A stretch of 64,000 nt of DNA from Polaromonas sp. A23 (GCF_002001015.1 NZ_MUNO01000026.1:186001-250000); one strand, 5' to 3'; positions 35,207 through 47,761 are shown, numbered from the stretch's first letter. The notes: generated by a model from the letters alone, not told the origin. Numbers and translations: made by a program.

Positions 35207-37717
35207 GGTGAGTGTCAGCTGGTGCGAAAAACCCGTCGGCTTCATCTGCAATGGCCTGTACTCCACCGCTGCCCAGGTTTTACGCATGTCACGGTAACGG
35301 CCTGAAAAGACCAGGCCGCTCTGCCCTGTCTGGTAAATAAAGCGCGAGTTCTCAAGGTCGGACAGGTCGTACAGCGCGCGCAGGGACGCGGCGTGGCGAT
35401 TCGCAAACGGAATTTTCGGGTCGTTAGGCCAGTATTGACCCACATTGACCGTGAACGAATCGCCCCCGGTGGCCACCCGCACATCAAACATCTTGGCAAG
35501 CAGGGGAACGCTGCCAAAAGGCCGGTGCACCGACAGCGCGTAGTGCGCATCACCCCACTTCCACTTTGCCGGCGTGCTGCCATGGCTGGCCTGCAAACGC
35601 GTCAGTGCGCGGTCAAGCGCCGCGGTGGACTGGGCCGCGCAACCTGAGGCACCGCACCAGGAGGCATCGTTCCGCTTTGCAATCTCTTCAATGGCGCTGC
35701 GAAAGTGACGTTTGCCATACATCGACTTGAAGCGTTCTTCTCCGAGCTTGCCACCAATGACGCCACGCGTGAATTCGTCAACCCAGACCGAGAAAATCAG
35801 TGGTGCGGCGGTGTCGGCCAGCATGTTGCCGTCAAAGCCCGCCAGCAGCGCCTGTGCTTCCCCGGCGAGCGCATGCTCTGACACTGTCTTCTGCAACAAG
35901 GGCAGCAAGGCAAGCGTTGCCAGTGACAACTGGTCTCCCTGGATCTTCTGCATGGACGCCATGTCGTGGCGGGAAGAGTCGGCGAGCAGCTTTTCAATAC
36001 GGTCAAAGCGGTAGGGAGCCACCCAGTCCTGCCCCATGAAATGGTCGTAGCCTGCCGGGGTGACGCTTTGGTTGGCGTTGGCAAACCAGCCTTTGCGGCC
36101 AATGGCAGCCGCGTCGACCTGCGGTGTCTGCGCATAGGGCAGCCAACCGGCCCAGTCGTAGCGGGCCTCCCAGCCTGGCGCAGGCGCTATGCCGCGAATG
36201 TCGTTGTCAGGATGGCGCAAAGGCACGCGGCCCACGGCTTTGTAGGCGACCTTGCCGGAGACATCAGCCATCACCGCGTTTTGCATGGGTGAGTGGTAGT
36301 CGGCGTAGGCCGCGATGAGGTCGTCGACCGACTGGATGCGGTTGGAACGAACACCCGCCAGCACGGTGAAGTTGTCGGTTTCCAGCGCACTCCAGCGCAG
36401 CGCCAGAACGTATTTGGCCGTGTCCAGCACCTCGCCGTGCGCTTTTTGTACATCGCTGAGCACGGGGCCGTGGCGGCTGGAACGCACCGTCAGTTGCACA
36501 TCGGGCTTGCCTTTGACGGCAATGGTCTCGGCGCGCGTCTTGAAGTCGGCCCACTGCGGCTGGCCCGCCCCACCGGGAACACGGTACTGCGCGGGGTTGG
36601 CGGGATTGATCTGCTCCAGGTACAAGTCCTGCACGTCGGGGCCGGTGTTGGTAAAGCCCCAGGCGACCTTGTCTGTGCGGCCAAGCACCACAAAAGGCAG
36701 GCCCGGCAAGGTCGCGCCAATAACATTCAGCCCGGGCGCCTCAAGGTGGGCGAAGTACCAGATGGCCGGTGCCGACAGACCCAGGTGCGGGTCGTTGGCC
36801 AGCAGCGGTTTACCGCTGCGCGTACGGCTACCGGGCAGCACCCAGTTGTTTGAACCCTTGCCCTCGACATTGCCGATGCTGGCAGCCCAGGTGTTGATGT
36901 CCTGCGCCATCATGGCGTGCATGTTTGCCGGATTTTGTGAGTCAAACAGGGCTTCAGCCCTTTGTTTGTCTGTACCAACAGCTCCTGTTTTGATAGCATC
37001 TGAATTTTTGTAGACGCCGAGCCCGGCATACAGTTTGGCGAAATCGGTTTTTGATGCGGGCGCCTCACCGGGGTAAGGCGTGAACAACTGCCAGAGTTGC
37101 CCCGTGGTCAACACTTTGGCTGCCGACAGCCGCGCAAATTCGGTGCCCCAGTTGCCGCCCAGGTCCAGCGCCATCATCAGCGACCAGCCCACGCTGTCCT
37201 GTGGCGTCCAGGGCTGGCCTTTGCGCCCGCCCGGCTTGACGCCAAGGATGTGGAATTCGGGAGACAGCGCCTGGGAGCTACCGGCGTAAAAGGCGTTGAT
37301 GCCGTCGCTGTAGGCCTGCAACGCGGCCTTGCCGTCGGCCGGCAAGGCCTGCCACTGCCGCTCGGCCGCTTCCATGATGCCGAGTGCGCGCATGAGCTTG
37401 TCGGTCTCCAGCGTGGCTTCGCCCAGCACTTCGGACAACTCGCCGTGCATGACGCGCCGGTTGAACTCGAGCTGCCAGCCGCGCTCTTGCGCGTGCACAT
37501 AGCCGAGTGCAAGCCAGGCATCACGCGGGGACTGGGCCTGGATGTGGGTTACGTCGGCCGCGTCGCGCGCCACCGTAACGCGGGCCGCCAGCGCAGGCAG
37601 CTTGAGTTCACCGTCCAGGGCAGGCAGGGCCCGGCTGGCATAAACCGCCAGCGCGGCCGCCAGCAAAAGACCCAGCGCCAGAAGCACCCAAAAAAACCGC
37701 TTGATCCAGACCATCAT
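35201..37717 (-). CDS. Penicillin acylase family protein (Ntn hydrolase)
   Basis: 838 residues. An N-terminal membrane or signal segment (FFWVLLALGLLLAAALAVYA) is followed by the small subunit, and GKGSNNWVLPGSRTRSGKPL marks the autoprocessing site, where the Ser after the Gly becomes the N-terminal nucleophile of the large subunit. LLANDPHLGLSAPAIWYFAH is the next conserved block. Family substrates include beta-lactam side chains and acyl-homoserine lactones. Residues ~240-260 (NSDAIKTGAVGTDKQRAEAL) are encoded by an inserted copy of the interspersed repeat. GAGGAGG precedes the start. The substrate is unknown. Confidence 0.92.
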   Translation of the reverse strand: MMVWIKRFFWVLLALGLLLAAALAVYASRALPALDGELKLPALAARVTVARDAADVTHIQAQSPRDAWLALGYVHAQERGWQLEFNRRVMHGELSEVLGEATLETDKLMRALGIMEAAERQWQALPADGKAALQAYSDGINAFYAGSSQALSPEFHILGVKPGGRKGQPWTPQDSVGWSLMMALDLGGNWGTEFARLSAAKVLTTGQLWQLFTPYPGEAPASKTDFAKLYAGLGVYKNSDAIKTGAVGTDKQRAEALFDSQNPANMHAMMAQDINTWAASIGNVEGKGSNNWVLPGSRTRSGKPLLANDPHLGLSAPAIWYFAHLEAPGLNVIGATLPGLPFVVLGRTDKVAWGFTNTGPDVQDLYLEQINPANPAQYRVPGGAGQPQWADFKTRAETIAVKGKPDVQLTVRSSRHGPVLSDVQKAHGEVLDTAKYVLALRWSALETDNFTVLAGVRSNRIQSVDDLIAAYADYHSPMQNAVMADVSGKVAYKAVGRVPLRHPDNDIRGIAPAPGWEARYDWAGWLPYAQTPQVDAAAIGRKGWFANANQSVTPAGYDHFMGQDWVAPYRFDRIEKLLADSSRHDMASMQKIQGDQLSLATLALLPLLQKTVSEHALAGEAQALLAGFDGNMLADTAAPLIFSVWVDEFTRGVIGGKLGEERFKSMYGKRHFRSAIEEIAKRNDASWCGASGCAAQSTAALDRALTRLQASHGSTPAKWKWGDAHYALSVHRPFGSVPLLAKMFDVRVATGGDSFTVNVGQYWPNDPKIPFANRHAASLRALYDLSDLENSRFIYQTGQSGLVFSGRYRDMRKTWAAVEYRPLQMKPTGFSHQLTLTP
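36951..37002 (-). repeat. Interspersed repeat, in-frame copy in the penicillin acylase gene
   Basis: On the minus strand GATGCTATCAAAACAGGAGC, then AACAAAGGGCTGAAGCC: the usual GCTATCAAATTAATAGCTGC and AATAAGGGCTGGAGGCC blocks with changes that keep the frame open. Confidence 0.6.
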
Positions 37718-37778
37718 CGCCTCCTCGTTGTGGGCGATAGCCTACCTGAATCTGTCCAGCGAATGCCCTTGGGAAAAA

Positions 37779-39206
37779 TCAGGCGGCAACAGGCTTGAGC
37801 TGCATAGCCTTGAACTCCAGGAACTCTTCAAACCCGTACACACCGGCTTCACGGCCGTTGCCCGATTGCTTGTAGCCGCCGAACGGTGCGTTGGCGTTGA
37901 AAGGGCCACCGTTGATGTCAATCTGCCCGGTGCGGATGCGGCGCGCCACTTTCATCGCGTGTTCGTCGCTGCCGCTCCAGACGCCACCGGCCAGGCCGTA
38001 GATGGTGCTGTTGGCAATCGCCACTGCCTCTTCCTCGTCCTTGTAGGGAATAACGACCAGCACGGGCCCGAAGATTTCTTCCTGGGCCAGCGTGTCGGTG
38101 GACTTGATGCCGAGGATGGTGGGCTTCACAAAATAGCCCTTCTCAAAGGCTGGCGGCTCGGCACCGCCAGCAATCACGTCCGCGCCTTCCTTGATGCCGG
38201 TACGAATGAAGCCCAACACACGGTCGCGCTGGTTGGCGCTGACCAGAGGGCCGAGCCGGCTGGTTTCTTCCAGGCTGGGGCCGACGCTGAACTTGGCAAT
38301 CGCGGCCTGGGCCAGCGTCTTGACCTCTTCATAACGGCCGGCCGGCACCAGCATGCGGGTGTGGGCGGAACAGGTCTGGCCGCTGTTGAGCATGCAGGCC
38401 GACACCGTGCCTTTGACCGCCGCTTCGAAGTCGGCGTCGTCCAGAATGACGCTGGCGGACTTGCCGCCGAGCTCCAGCGCTACGCGCTTGACCGACTGGC
38501 TGGCCAGCTGGCCCACCCGTTTGCCTGCGCCGGTGGAGCCGGTGAAACTGACCATGTCCACCTCCGGATGGGTAGCCAGGACCTCGCCGACCACCGGGCC
38601 CATGCCGTTGACCAGGTTGAAGACGCCCGGCGGCAAGCCGGCTTCGTGGATGATCTCGGCCAGGATCATGGCGTTGACCGGAGCGATCTCGCTGGGCTTG
38701 AGCACCACGGTACAGCCGGCGGCCAGCGCCGGCGCAATTTTCAGGGTGATCTGGCTCAGCGGGTAATTCCACGGCGTGATGCAACCCACGACGCCGATGG
38801 GCTCGCGCACCACCAGCGAGTTGCCCACACGTTTTTCCCACTCAAAGCTGCGGGCGATCTTGGCGTAGTTGCCCCAGTGCCAGGTCGGGCCGCCCACCTG
38901 CACGATGCGCGACATTTTCAGCGGCATGCCGACTTCGCGGGAAATGGCCAGCGCCATCTCTTCGGCGCGCGCCTTCAGGCCGGCCGCAATTTTGTCGAGG
39001 TAAACCGCGCGCTCCTCGGCTGTCAGGCTTGACCAGCCGTCAAAGGCGGCGCGGGCCGCGAGCACGGCCTGCTCAGCCTCTTGCGCCGTACCTGCGGGCA
39101 CCGTGGCCATGACTTCTTCGGTGCTGGAGTCATGGACTGGCAAAGTCTCGGCCGATTGGGCTTTGACCCATTGGCCGTTGATGTAGTGGGAAGAATAGGT
39201 GGTCAT
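37779..39206 (-). CDS. NAD(P)-dependent aldehyde dehydrogenase
   Basis: 475 residues. Cofactor and catalytic motifs are complete: [28 protein letters not shown], the general base Glu in [10 protein letters not shown] and the nucleophile Cys in [23 protein letters not shown] closes the active site. It oxidises an aldehyde to the acid in the cytoplasm; the substrate is not predictable. The ATG at 39206 starts the usual HYINGQWV; a TTG at 39227 is in frame. It is separated by 296 bases from a divergent hypothetical gene. Confidence 0.94.
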   Translation of the reverse strand: MTTYSSHYINGQWVKAQSAETLPVHDSSTEEVMATVPAGTAQEAEQAVLAARAAFDGWSSLTAEERAVYLDKIAAGLKARAEEMALAISREVGMPLKMSRIVQVGGPTWHWGNYAKIARSFEWEKRVGNSLVVREPIGVVGCITPWNYPLSQITLKIAPALAAGCTVVLKPSEIAPVNAMILAEIIHEAGLPPGVFNLVNGMGPVVGEVLATHPEVDMVSFTGSTGAGKRVGQLASQSVKRVALELGGKSASVILDDADFEAAVKGTVSACMLNSGQTCSAHTRMLVPAGRYEEVKTLAQAAIAKFSVGPSLEETSRLGPLVSANQRDRVLGFIRTGIKEGADVIAGGAEPPAFEKGYFVKPTILGIKSTDTLAQEEIFGPVLVVIPYKDEEEAVAIANSTIYGLAGGVWSGSDEHAMKVARRIRTGQIDINGGPFNANAPFGGYKQSGNGREAGVYGFEEFLEFKAMQLKPVAA

Positions 39207-39502
39207 AAATGGTGGTTCGAAAGACAAAAAGTTGAGAGGAAACTAAGGCAATAATGGCAAATAAGTCACAGAGATGTATGGCATGCTTTTTCGCACGTTG
39301 ATTCTAAATTGATGAGGTCTAAAGTATTCATTTTTAATTGAAACCGAAGAATCGACATGACATTTGGTTACTAACACATTGATTTGTTTGTTGTTTTGCG
39401 TTAACCATGTCACGCAATAGAACTTGCATCCCGCCTCGCTCGGCCTTAATCTACCAGACCACACGAATTCTTGTCGGACGACTCTCTGAAAGCTTCCACT
39501 CT

Positions 39503-39844
39503 ATGCGCTGGATTAAGCCTCATCTAAAAAGCAGCTTGCTGGGTTTGCTCAACGGTGGCGAAGTAACCCCCTCCAACCTGGAAAAACGCACCGAAGGCAT
39601 TCGGCAGCTGATGCTCACCGAGCTGGGTGAATTCGGCGAGAAACACTATCCGAAAATCGCGCTACGGATTCGCTACGCACAAGATGCACAAGGTCTCTGG
39701 TATGCCCGGGGCGACGTGATGGCCGTGATTTCGGCCATGCAAGGTGAAACCATCGCACGCCAGAAAGTCAGCAGCATCACCAAGATGTTTGAAGGCCTGC
39801 TGCCCGGCGGCTTGGGCTCGCGCCGCAGCTCACTGACCAACTAG
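39503..39844 (+). CDS. Conserved-looking hypothetical protein, small and basic
   Basis: 113 residues without membrane segments. A helical first half (LKSSLLGLLNGGEVTPSNLE, then GIRQLMLTELGEFGEKHYPK) is followed by ALRIRYAQDAQGLWYARGDV, a strand-turn-strand, and a Gly-rich end. I do not recognise a family, although it appears typical of lineage-restricted betaproteobacterial proteins. The start at 39503 is preferred because the upstream in-frame part (from 39407) lies in an AT-rich promoter-like zone. Divergent from the aldehyde dehydrogenase. Confidence 0.62.
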   Translation: MRWIKPHLKSSLLGLLNGGEVTPSNLEKRTEGIRQLMLTELGEFGEKHYPKIALRIRYAQDAQGLWYARGDVMAVISAMQGETIARQKVSSITKMFEGLLPGGLGSRRSSLTN

Positions 39845-39912
39845 AAACCCTGCCGAGGTCCCCCAGCCCGGCCCATCGGCCAAACGGCTTGGTCTTCATT
39901 AGCCATCGCCCT

Positions 39913-40863
39913 TTAGTGGCTGTGGCCCCACAGCAAAAACGCATCCCTTTCCTCGACTGCCAGGGTTACTTTCTTACCCACCGGCAACACCACCTTGGTC
40001 GGTACGTGCCCGAACGGCAGGCCGCTCAACACCGGTGCCTTGATCCGGTTTTGCAGCCACTGCACCACCGTCGCCAGTTTGAAACCCTTGTCATGCGGCA
40101 CCAGCTTGTAGTTGGTGAACTGCCCCAGTACCACCGCCTTTTGCTGTGCGAGCACGCCGGCATGAAGCAACTGGGTCAACATACGCTCAAGCCGGTACGG
40201 GTGCTCGTGCACTTCCTCCAGAAACAGAATGCCGCCCTTGACGGCGGGCAGGTAAGGTGTGCCGACCAGCGAGGACAACACCGCCAGGTTACCACCCCAC
40301 AAGACCGCATTGTTGATGTTCAACCGGCTCTCTGCCGTTGCTGGATAAGCGTTGGCAGCTATTGATTTGGTAGCAACTTTCGGCAACCGCCAGCCTGTTC
40401 CTTCGCCCTGCCCGGTAATCAGGTCGTCAAAACAGGCTTCCATGATGTCGTCGGGCTGGCCTTCGGTGCCAAAGTCCTCGCCTACCGCCGGGCCGGCCCA
40501 GGTCACGGCTCCGGTTTTGGCCAGTAGCGCGTTTTGCAACGCTGTGAAATCGCTCAGGCCCACAAAACGCATGCCCTTCGAAACAGCTTTGTCGATCGCC
40601 TTGTAATTGATCTGCGGCAGGATACGCGTCAGTCCATAACCTCCACGCGAAATCAGCGCCACATCCGCACCACTGGCGGCGGCCCGGGCTATGGCGGCCA
40701 GACGGGTCTCATCGTCGCCGGCAAAACGCTGGTAGCTGGCGAGCGCGGCCTCGTCAATCTCGACGTCGTAGCCCAGCGTTTTGAGGCGCAGGACGCCGCG
40801 CTTGAAAGCGGCTTTGTCGCGCACGGCGCTGGAGGGGGAAAAGATGTAGATATGTTTTTTCAC
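39913..40863 (-). CDS. LD-carboxypeptidase (peptidase family S66, LdcA-like)
   Basis: 316 residues. S66 features: an ISRGGYG block, the nucleophile Ser in GLSDFTALQNAL (residue ~115), the Glu region NAVLWGGNLAVLSSLVGTP with LFLEEVHEHPYR, and the His of LPFGHVPTK. LdcA removes the terminal D-Ala from murein tetrapeptides during cell-wall recycling in the cytoplasm. A GTG start is used (40863) with no clear ribosome site. Residues ~163-177 (VATKSIAANAYPATAE) derive from the interspersed repeat. Last gene of a minus-strand run from guaB. Confidence 0.9.
   Translation of the reverse strand: MKKHIYIFSPSSAVRDKAAFKRGVLRLKTLGYDVEIDEAALASYQRFAGDDETRLAAIARAAASGADVALISRGGYGLTRILPQINYKAIDKAVSKGMRFVGLSDFTALQNALLAKTGAVTWAGPAVGEDFGTEGQPDDIMEACFDDLITGQGEGTGWRLPKVATKSIAANAYPATAESRLNINNAVLWGGNLAVLSSLVGTPYLPAVKGGILFLEEVHEHPYRLERMLTQLLHAGVLAQQKAVVLGQFTNYKLVPHDKGFKLATVVQWLQNRIKAPVLSGLPFGHVPTKVVLPVGKKVTLAVEERDAFLLWGHSH
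40338..40377 (-). repeat. Interspersed repeat, in-frame copy in the LD-carboxypeptidase gene
   Basis: On the minus strand TTGCTACCAAATCAATAGCT then GCCAACGCTTATCCAG, matching the GCTACCAAATTAATAGCTGC block of copy 4; the 3' half is diverged. Confidence 0.6.
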
Positions 40864-40910
40864 GGCTGCAAGTATCCCATTGCGCGCAGCAGCAGTGGCG
40901 CGGACGGGAA

Positions 40911-42576
<1,666 letters not shown>

Positions 42577-42577
42577 G

Positions 42578-43213
42578 TCAGGTCTCCTTGTCTGCGGTTG
42601 GGGAATTCATGCCCAGCTTGTCCATCCAGGTGGCCAAGGCCTGCTCGTCAGCCGTACCAGCGGCGTAGATGGCCTTCATGGCAGCGTGCGCCTCGGGCCG
42701 GTGCTGGTTGAGTTTCATCTTGCACTGCAAGTCGGTCACCTGGAGCTCGAAGGCCACAATGCCGGCCAGCATCTTGTGGGCGAATTCCTCGCCCAGGCCA
42801 CGCCACTGCTCGGCATAGGGCGGCTCGTGGTCGCCAATCAACTTTTTGAGCAGCCGGTCCTTGGCCAGCGGGTCTTCAATCAGGCTGGCCTGCACCGTGC
42901 AGTGCACCGCCAGGTAGTTCCAGGTCGGTACCCGCGCCAGATCCGGATAAACCTTGGGCGACATATAGGCATGAGGGCCCAGAAAAGTCGCTACGGCCTG
43001 CGGCCTGGCGTGCAGGTACCGCCAGTGCGGATTGGGTTTGGCGACGTGACCCAACAGCACCAGTTGTCCATCCCTGTCCTCAAGGTGCAGCGGCAAGTGG
43101 GTTACATAGGGCACCCCCGCATCGTCCACGCTGATCAGGCTGGCGAAGGGATGGGCATGGATCAGCGCCGCAGCCTGCGTGCGATCACCTTTGAATTGAG
43201 GTGGCAAATACAT
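42578..43213 (-). CDS. FMN-binding negative transcriptional regulator-like (PaiB family)
   Basis: 211 residues with the PaiB signature MYLPPQF at the start, HPFASLISVDDAGVPYVTHL, HVAKPNPHWR and PTWNYLAVHCT. These form the split-barrel FMN-binding fold. In Bacillus, PaiB is annotated as a negative regulator of sporulation and protease genes, but most homologues are uncharacterised flavoproteins. The ATG at 43213 is fixed by the family start. Operonic with the small TM gene downstream. Confidence 0.88.
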   Translation of the reverse strand: MYLPPQFKGDRTQAAALIHAHPFASLISVDDAGVPYVTHLPLHLEDRDGQLVLLGHVAKPNPHWRYLHARPQAVATFLGPHAYMSPKVYPDLARVPTWNYLAVHCTVQASLIEDPLAKDRLLKKLIGDHEPPYAEQWRGLGEEFAHKMLAGIVAFELQVTDLQCKMKLNQHRPEAHAAMKAIYAAGTADEQALATWMDKLGMNSPTADKET

Positions 43214-43266
43214 AACTTGAAGTATCGGATAAAAACCCGAGGGCTCCAACCGACCACCCCGTCAGT

Positions 43267-43851
43267 TCAAGCGTACAGAGGCCAGCGCGCGAGGGGTACA
43301 TGCAGGGTCTGGCCAATCAGGCTGTGGATGAGAACAAACTCGCTGGCCGTCCAGGAAACCGCCGGCACAGGTTGCTCCGGAACGCCGCGGTCGTCATAAA
43401 GCAGGGTCACGTGAGGCGTGTAAGCCGGCTTGGCCCAGCGGCCGAGCACAGTCTTTTTCAGCGCATCACCCAGGGTCTGCTGAAACGCGATCAATGAAGC
43501 GACACCATCGCCGCCACGCAGGACAAATGGCCGGTTGCGCGGAGCGGTAGAGAAGCTGGCCGCCCGATCAAACGTGACGTCGAATGGCGCGGCGGCAATG
43601 CTTGCGGCTGCTGCACAGGCCACATCCACCAGATCCTGCGGTAGCCCTGCGTAATCGCCCAAGTGATGCAGCGTGACATGGAAACGCTCCGTTTTCAGCG
43701 GTTTGCCTCTGAGGCCATGTTCTTCGCGCAGCTGTTGCGCCAGACCGGCAATCTGCGTTGCAGTCCCGGCATCCGGAAAAATCGCGAAAAACAGCCGGTC
43801 CGTGAGGTGGGGCGAGGCGTCAAAACCCGGCAAGAGCGACTGCCCGAGCAT
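43267..43851 (-). CDS. thpR: 2'-5' RNA ligase family protein / RNA 2',3'-cyclic phosphodiesterase
   Basis: 194 residues. Both 2H phosphoesterase motifs are present: HVTLHHLG (residue ~62) and HVTLLYDD (residue ~147), within the RLFFAIFPD...RFHVTL framework of ThpR. The enzyme opens 2',3'-cyclic phosphates in RNA in vitro; its cellular role is unclear. ATG at 43851 has AAGGG 7-9 bases upstream; a GTG at 43872 overlaps the guaA end. The gene follows guaA by about 11 bases. Confidence 0.88.
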   Translation of the reverse strand: MLGQSLLPGFDASPHLTDRLFFAIFPDAGTATQIAGLAQQLREEHGLRGKPLKTERFHVTLHHLGDYAGLPQDLVDVACAAAASIAAAPFDVTFDRAASFSTAPRNRPFVLRGGDGVASLIAFQQTLGDALKKTVLGRWAKPAYTPHVTLLYDDRGVPEQPVPAVSWTASEFVLIHSLIGQTLHVPLARWPLYA

Positions 43852-43862
43852 GGGAGCAGCCC

Positions 43863-45476
43863 TTATTCCCACTCAATCGTGGCCGGCGGCTTGCTGCTGA
43901 CGTCGTAGGTCACGCGGTTGATGCCGCGCACTTCGTTGATGATGCGGCCCGATACCTTTTTGAGCAGCGCATAAGGCAACTCTGCCCAGTCGGCTGTCAT
44001 GAAGTCGCTGGTCTGCACGGCGCGCAGGGCCACCACATAGTCGTAGGTACGGCCGTCGCCCATGACGCCCACACTTTTCACCGGCAGGAAGACGGTGAAG
44101 GCCTGGCTGGTCAGGTCGTACCAGCTCTTGCCGGTTTCCGCGTCCTTGAAGTTGCGGAGTTCTTCGATGAAGATCGCATCGGCGCTGCGCAGCAGGTCGG
44201 CGTATTCCTTCTTGACTTCGCCGAGGATGCGCACGCCCAGACCGGGGCCGGGAAATGGATGGCGGTACACCATGTCATGCGGCAGGCCCAGCGCCACGCC
44301 GAGTTCGCGCACCTCGTCCTTGAACAGTTCGCGCAAGGGCTCGAGCAGCTTAAGGCCGAGCTGCTCGGGCAGGCCGCCCACGTTGTGGTGGCTCTTGATG
44401 GTGACGGCTTTTTTGCTTTTGGCACCGCCGGATTCGATCACGTCGGGGTAAATCGTGCCCTGTGCCAGCCAGGCCACATGGCGCGACTGGTCGTTCTTGA
44501 GCTTGCCCGCCTCGGACTTGAAGACTTCAACAAATTCGCGCCCGATGATCTTGCGTTTGGCTTCGGGTTCGCTCACACCCTTGAGATGGCCGAGGAATTG
44601 GTCGGCCGCATCCACGCGAATGACCTTGGCGTGCAGCTTGCCGACAAACATGTCCATCACCATGTCGCCTTCATTCAGGCGCAGCAGACCGTGGTCCACA
44701 AACACGCAGGTCAGCTGGTCGCCGATCGCGCGGTGAATCAGGGCAGCGGCGACCGACGAATCGACACCGCCGGACAGGCCGAGAATGACTTCTTCCTTGC
44801 CCACCTGCTGACGGATTTTCTCGACCGCTTCGCTGATGTAGTCGCCCATGACCCAATCAGGCCGCGTGCCGCAGATGTCCAGCACGAAACGCTCGAGGAT
44901 GGCCTTGCCCTGGGTGGTGTGCGTAACTTCCGGGTGGAATTGCACCGCGTAATACTTGCGCTCTTCGTCAGCCATGCCGGCAATCGGGCAGGAGTCGGTG
45001 GACGCCATGAGCTTGAAGCCGGGTGGCATCTCGGTCACGTTGTCGCCATGGCTCATCCAGACATGCAGCATGCCGTGACCTTCGGGGGTCGTGTAGTCCT
45101 GAATGCCGTCAAACAGTTTGGTGTGGCCACGGGCACGGACTTCGGCATAACCGAACTCGCGCTTGTGCCCGCCTTCGACCTTGCCGCCCAGGGCATGGGC
45201 AATCGCGTACATGCCGAAACAGATGCCCAGCACCGGCAAGCCGAGCTCGAACACCGCATCGGGCGCACGCAGGGTTTCGTCTTCCCACAGGCTGGCATGG
45301 CTGCCGGAGAGGATGATGCCCTTCAGGTTGCCGTCTTTTGCGTACTCGCGCACCCAGTCGCTGGTCACATCACAGGGATGTACTTCGCAGAACACATGGG
45401 CTTCGCGGATGCGCCGCGCGATCAGCTGGGTGACCTGGGAGCCGAAATCGAGGATGAGGATTTTTTGGTGCTGCAT
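43863..45476 (-). CDS. guaA: GMP synthase (glutamine-hydrolysing)
   Basis: 537 residues. The class I amidotransferase domain ([14 protein letters not shown], nucleophile Cys in [10 protein letters not shown], His in [12 protein letters not shown]) is followed by the ATP-pyrophosphatase P-loop [17 protein letters not shown] and the dimerisation domain ending [17 protein letters not shown]. It converts XMP to GMP with glutamine and ATP. It is downstream of guaB, the enzyme before it in the pathway, separated by 131 bases that hold a repeat. Confidence 0.98.
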   Translation of the reverse strand: MQHQKILILDFGSQVTQLIARRIREAHVFCEVHPCDVTSDWVREYAKDGNLKGIILSGSHASLWEDETLRAPDAVFELGLPVLGICFGMYAIAHALGGKVEGGHKREFGYAEVRARGHTKLFDGIQDYTTPEGHGMLHVWMSHGDNVTEMPPGFKLMASTDSCPIAGMADEERKYYAVQFHPEVTHTTQGKAILERFVLDICGTRPDWVMGDYISEAVEKIRQQVGKEEVILGLSGGVDSSVAAALIHRAIGDQLTCVFVDHGLLRLNEGDMVMDMFVGKLHAKVIRVDAADQFLGHLKGVSEPEAKRKIIGREFVEVFKSEAGKLKNDQSRHVAWLAQGTIYPDVIESGGAKSKKAVTIKSHHNVGGLPEQLGLKLLEPLRELFKDEVRELGVALGLPHDMVYRHPFPGPGLGVRILGEVKKEYADLLRSADAIFIEELRNFKDAETGKSWYDLTSQAFTVFLPVKSVGVMGDGRTYDYVVALRAVQTSDFMTADWAELPYALLKKVSGRIINEVRGINRVTYDVSSKPPATIEWE

Positions 45477-45553
45477 TGGATGGAACAGTCGCTACCGAAT
45501 CACGTTGAATCTGGGGGTGGGGGTTTTTCCGCCGGGCCGCCCCAAGGAAAAAT

Positions 45554-45604
45554 GCGCCCCCTCGGGGGGCAGAGAGTTACACGCAGTGAGCGAACGTGGG
45601 GGCC
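45554..45604 (+). repeat. Second interspersed repeat family (CCCCCTCGGGGGG), copy A
   Basis: GCGCCCCCTCGGGGGGCAG, then ACACGCAGTGAGCGA and CGTGGGGG. A near-identical copy lies at 51372-51423. The palindrome CCCCCTCGGGGGG could form a hairpin. Between guaB and guaA. Confidence 0.82.
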
Positions 45605-45607
45605 ACA

Positions 45608-47077
45608 TCAGTCCGCCCGGTAGTTGGGAGCTTCCTTGGTGATCTGCACGTCGTGGACATGGCTCTCGCGTATGCCGGCGGTCGTGATCTCGACAAACTC
45701 GGCCTTGTTGCGCATGTCTTCTATGGTGGCGCAACCGCAATAGCCCATGCTCGCCCGCAAGCCGCCGGCCATCTGGTAAATGATGGCGACCATGGAGCCT
45801 TTGTAGGGCACCCGGCCTTCAATGCCCTCGGGCACCAGCTTGTCGGCGTTCGGGTTGCCGGTGGTGGCTTCCTGGAAATAGCGGTCGGCGCTGCCTTGCT
45901 GCATCGCCCCAATGCTGCCCATGCCGCGGTAGCTCTTGTAGCTGCGGCCCTGGAACAAAATGACTTCACCGGGTGCTTCTTCGGTGCCGGCGAACATGCC
46001 GCCCATCATCACAGTACCTGCGCCCGCGGCAATCGCCTTGGCGATGTCGCCGCTGTAACGGATGCCGCCGTCGGCAATCAGCGGCACACCGCTGCCGCGC
46101 AATGCCATCGCCACATTGTCGATAGCCATGATCTGCGGGACGCCCACACCCGCGACGATGCGGGTGGTGCAGATGCTGCCCGGGCCGATTCCGACCTTGA
46201 CTGCGTCGGCGCCGGCCTCGGCCAGTGCCAGTGCGGCGGCGCCGGTGGCAATGTTGCCGCCGATGACATCAACCTGCGGATAGTTTTTCTTGACCCAGCG
46301 CACGCGCTCGATCACGCCATGGCTGTGCCCGTGGGCGGTGTCCACCACAATCGCATCCACACCTGCCTTGACCAGTGCTTCCACCCGCTCTTCCGTCCCC
46401 TCGCCCACCCCGACGGCGGCGCCTACGCGCAGGCGGCCAGAGCCGTCGCGCGCGGCATTGGGAAAATTGGTTTGTTTGGTGATGTCCTTGACGGTGATCA
46501 GGCCCTTGAGCTCGAAATCGTCATTGACCACCAGCAGGCGCTCAAGCTTGTGCTTGTTGAGCAGGGCTTTGGCTTCCAGGGCCGAAGTGCCTTCCTTGAC
46601 CGTGATCAGCTTCTCGCGTGGCGTCATGATCTGGTGCGCCTTGACGTCGTAACGCGTTTCAAAACGCAGATCACGGCTGGTCACAATGCCGACCACCTTG
46701 CCGCCGTCGCACACCGGAAAACCGGAAATGCCGAGCTGCTCGGAAAGCTGCAGGACCTGGAGCACGGTGTGCTCGGGCGTGATGACCACGGGATCGCGCA
46801 CCACGCCGGACTCATAACGCTTGACCCGGGCCACTTCGGCGGCCTGCTGCTGCGCTGTGAGATTTTTATGGACGATACCTATGCCGCCCTCCTGGGCAAT
46901 GGCAATGGCCAGCCGGGCTTCGGTGACTGTATCCATCGCAGCTGACACCAGGGGGAGGTTCAGGCGGATGTTTCTTGAGAACTGGGTGGAAAGCGAGGTG
47001 TCCTTGGGCAGGACCTGGGAGAACGCTGGCACCAACAATACGTCGTCGAAGGTGAGCGCTTTGCCGAGTAGGCGCAT
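45608..47077 (-). CDS. guaB: Inosine-5'-monophosphate dehydrogenase
   Basis: 489 residues starting [20 protein letters not shown]. Two CBS domains occupy residues ~95-205. The catalytic loop GPGSICTTR carries the nucleophilic Cys; [21 protein letters not shown] and the flap [20 protein letters not shown] are all present. It oxidises IMP to XMP with NAD, the committed step to GMP. The frame is open ~75 codons upstream, but family alignment fixes the ATG at 47077. Divergent from the DUF4124 gene. Confidence 0.98.
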   Translation of the reverse strand: MRLLGKALTFDDVLLVPAFSQVLPKDTSLSTQFSRNIRLNLPLVSAAMDTVTEARLAIAIAQEGGIGIVHKNLTAQQQAAEVARVKRYESGVVRDPVVITPEHTVLQVLQLSEQLGISGFPVCDGGKVVGIVTSRDLRFETRYDVKAHQIMTPREKLITVKEGTSALEAKALLNKHKLERLLVVNDDFELKGLITVKDITKQTNFPNAARDGSGRLRVGAAVGVGEGTEERVEALVKAGVDAIVVDTAHGHSHGVIERVRWVKKNYPQVDVIGGNIATGAAALALAEAGADAVKVGIGPGSICTTRIVAGVGVPQIMAIDNVAMALRGSGVPLIADGGIRYSGDIAKAIAAGAGTVMMGGMFAGTEEAPGEVILFQGRSYKSYRGMGSIGAMQQGSADRYFQEATTGNPNADKLVPEGIEGRVPYKGSMVAIIYQMAGGLRASMGYCGCATIEDMRNKAEFVEITTAGIRESHVHDVQITKEAPNYRAD

Positions 47078-47221
47078 AGGGATAGCTCCAAAAACACGAT
47101 TGTACCCGCGCCGGTCGGTACAAACCCTAGCGCCTAAAGCTTGCCCTGCCGCGTTACAAAAAGGCGACGAACGGAACCACACATTTTCTCCACCGGGGAG
47201 TACAGCCGGTACACTGACCCT

Positions 47222-47761
47222 ATGGAACTGAAAATGACTCCCAAACACCTCCTTCTCATTCTTGCAGGCTGGACTTTTGCACTGTCTGCAGCGGCGCAAT
47301 GGCAGTGGATAGGCAAAGATGGGCGCAAGGTTTTCAGCGACCGCCCGCCACCCACAGACATACAGGACAAGGACGTCCTCAAGCAGCCTGGAGGCAAAAA
47401 AGGGCGCTCAGTCGCACCAACGGCGCCAGTCGAAGGCACAGAAGGCGCAGTTGCAGCGGCGCCTCCCGCGGGGAAAGTGGACCCGAATATGCCAAAAATT
47501 TCTGGCAAAGATGCCGAGTTACAAGCTAAAAAGAAGAAGCTCGAGGAAGAAGAAACTGCCAAGAAAAAGGCTGAGGAAGAAAAAATGGCCAAGGGCAAGG
47601 CTGACAACTGCGAACGCGCCAAAAAAGGCTTGGCCTCTTTTCAATCAGGAGTCAGGATCTCCACTGTTAACGCCAAAGGTGAACGCGAGTTCATGGATGA
47701 CAATGCCCGCGCCACTGAAAGTAAACGCCTCCAGGGCATCGTGGACAGTGACTGCAAATAG
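47222..47761 (+). CDS. DUF4124 domain-containing periplasmic protein
   Basis: 179 residues with a signal peptide ([18 protein letters not shown]) and the DUF4124 opening [20 protein letters not shown]. The middle is a Lys/Glu-rich coiled coil ([20 protein letters not shown]), and the end reads [20 protein letters not shown]. The family is widespread in betaproteobacteria and has no known role; a peptidoglycan or envelope function is likely from location. ATG at 47222 or 47234. Divergent from guaB. Confidence 0.85.
   Translation: MELKMTPKHLLLILAGWTFALSAAAQWQWIGKDGRKVFSDRPPPTDIQDKDVLKQPGGKKGRSVAPTAPVEGTEGAVAAAPPAGKVDPNMPKISGKDAELQAKKKKLEEEETAKKKAEEEKMAKGKADNCERAKKGLASFQSGVRISTVNAKGEREFMDDNARATESKRLQGIVDSDCK

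Noticed and set aside
44259..45623. A 454-codon plus-strand frame opposite guaA
   Set aside because: Antisense to a core gene with full conservation.
47078..47299. N-terminal extension of guaB
   Set aside because: IMP dehydrogenase alignments begin at [15 protein letters not shown]; the upstream part is in the divergent promoter region.
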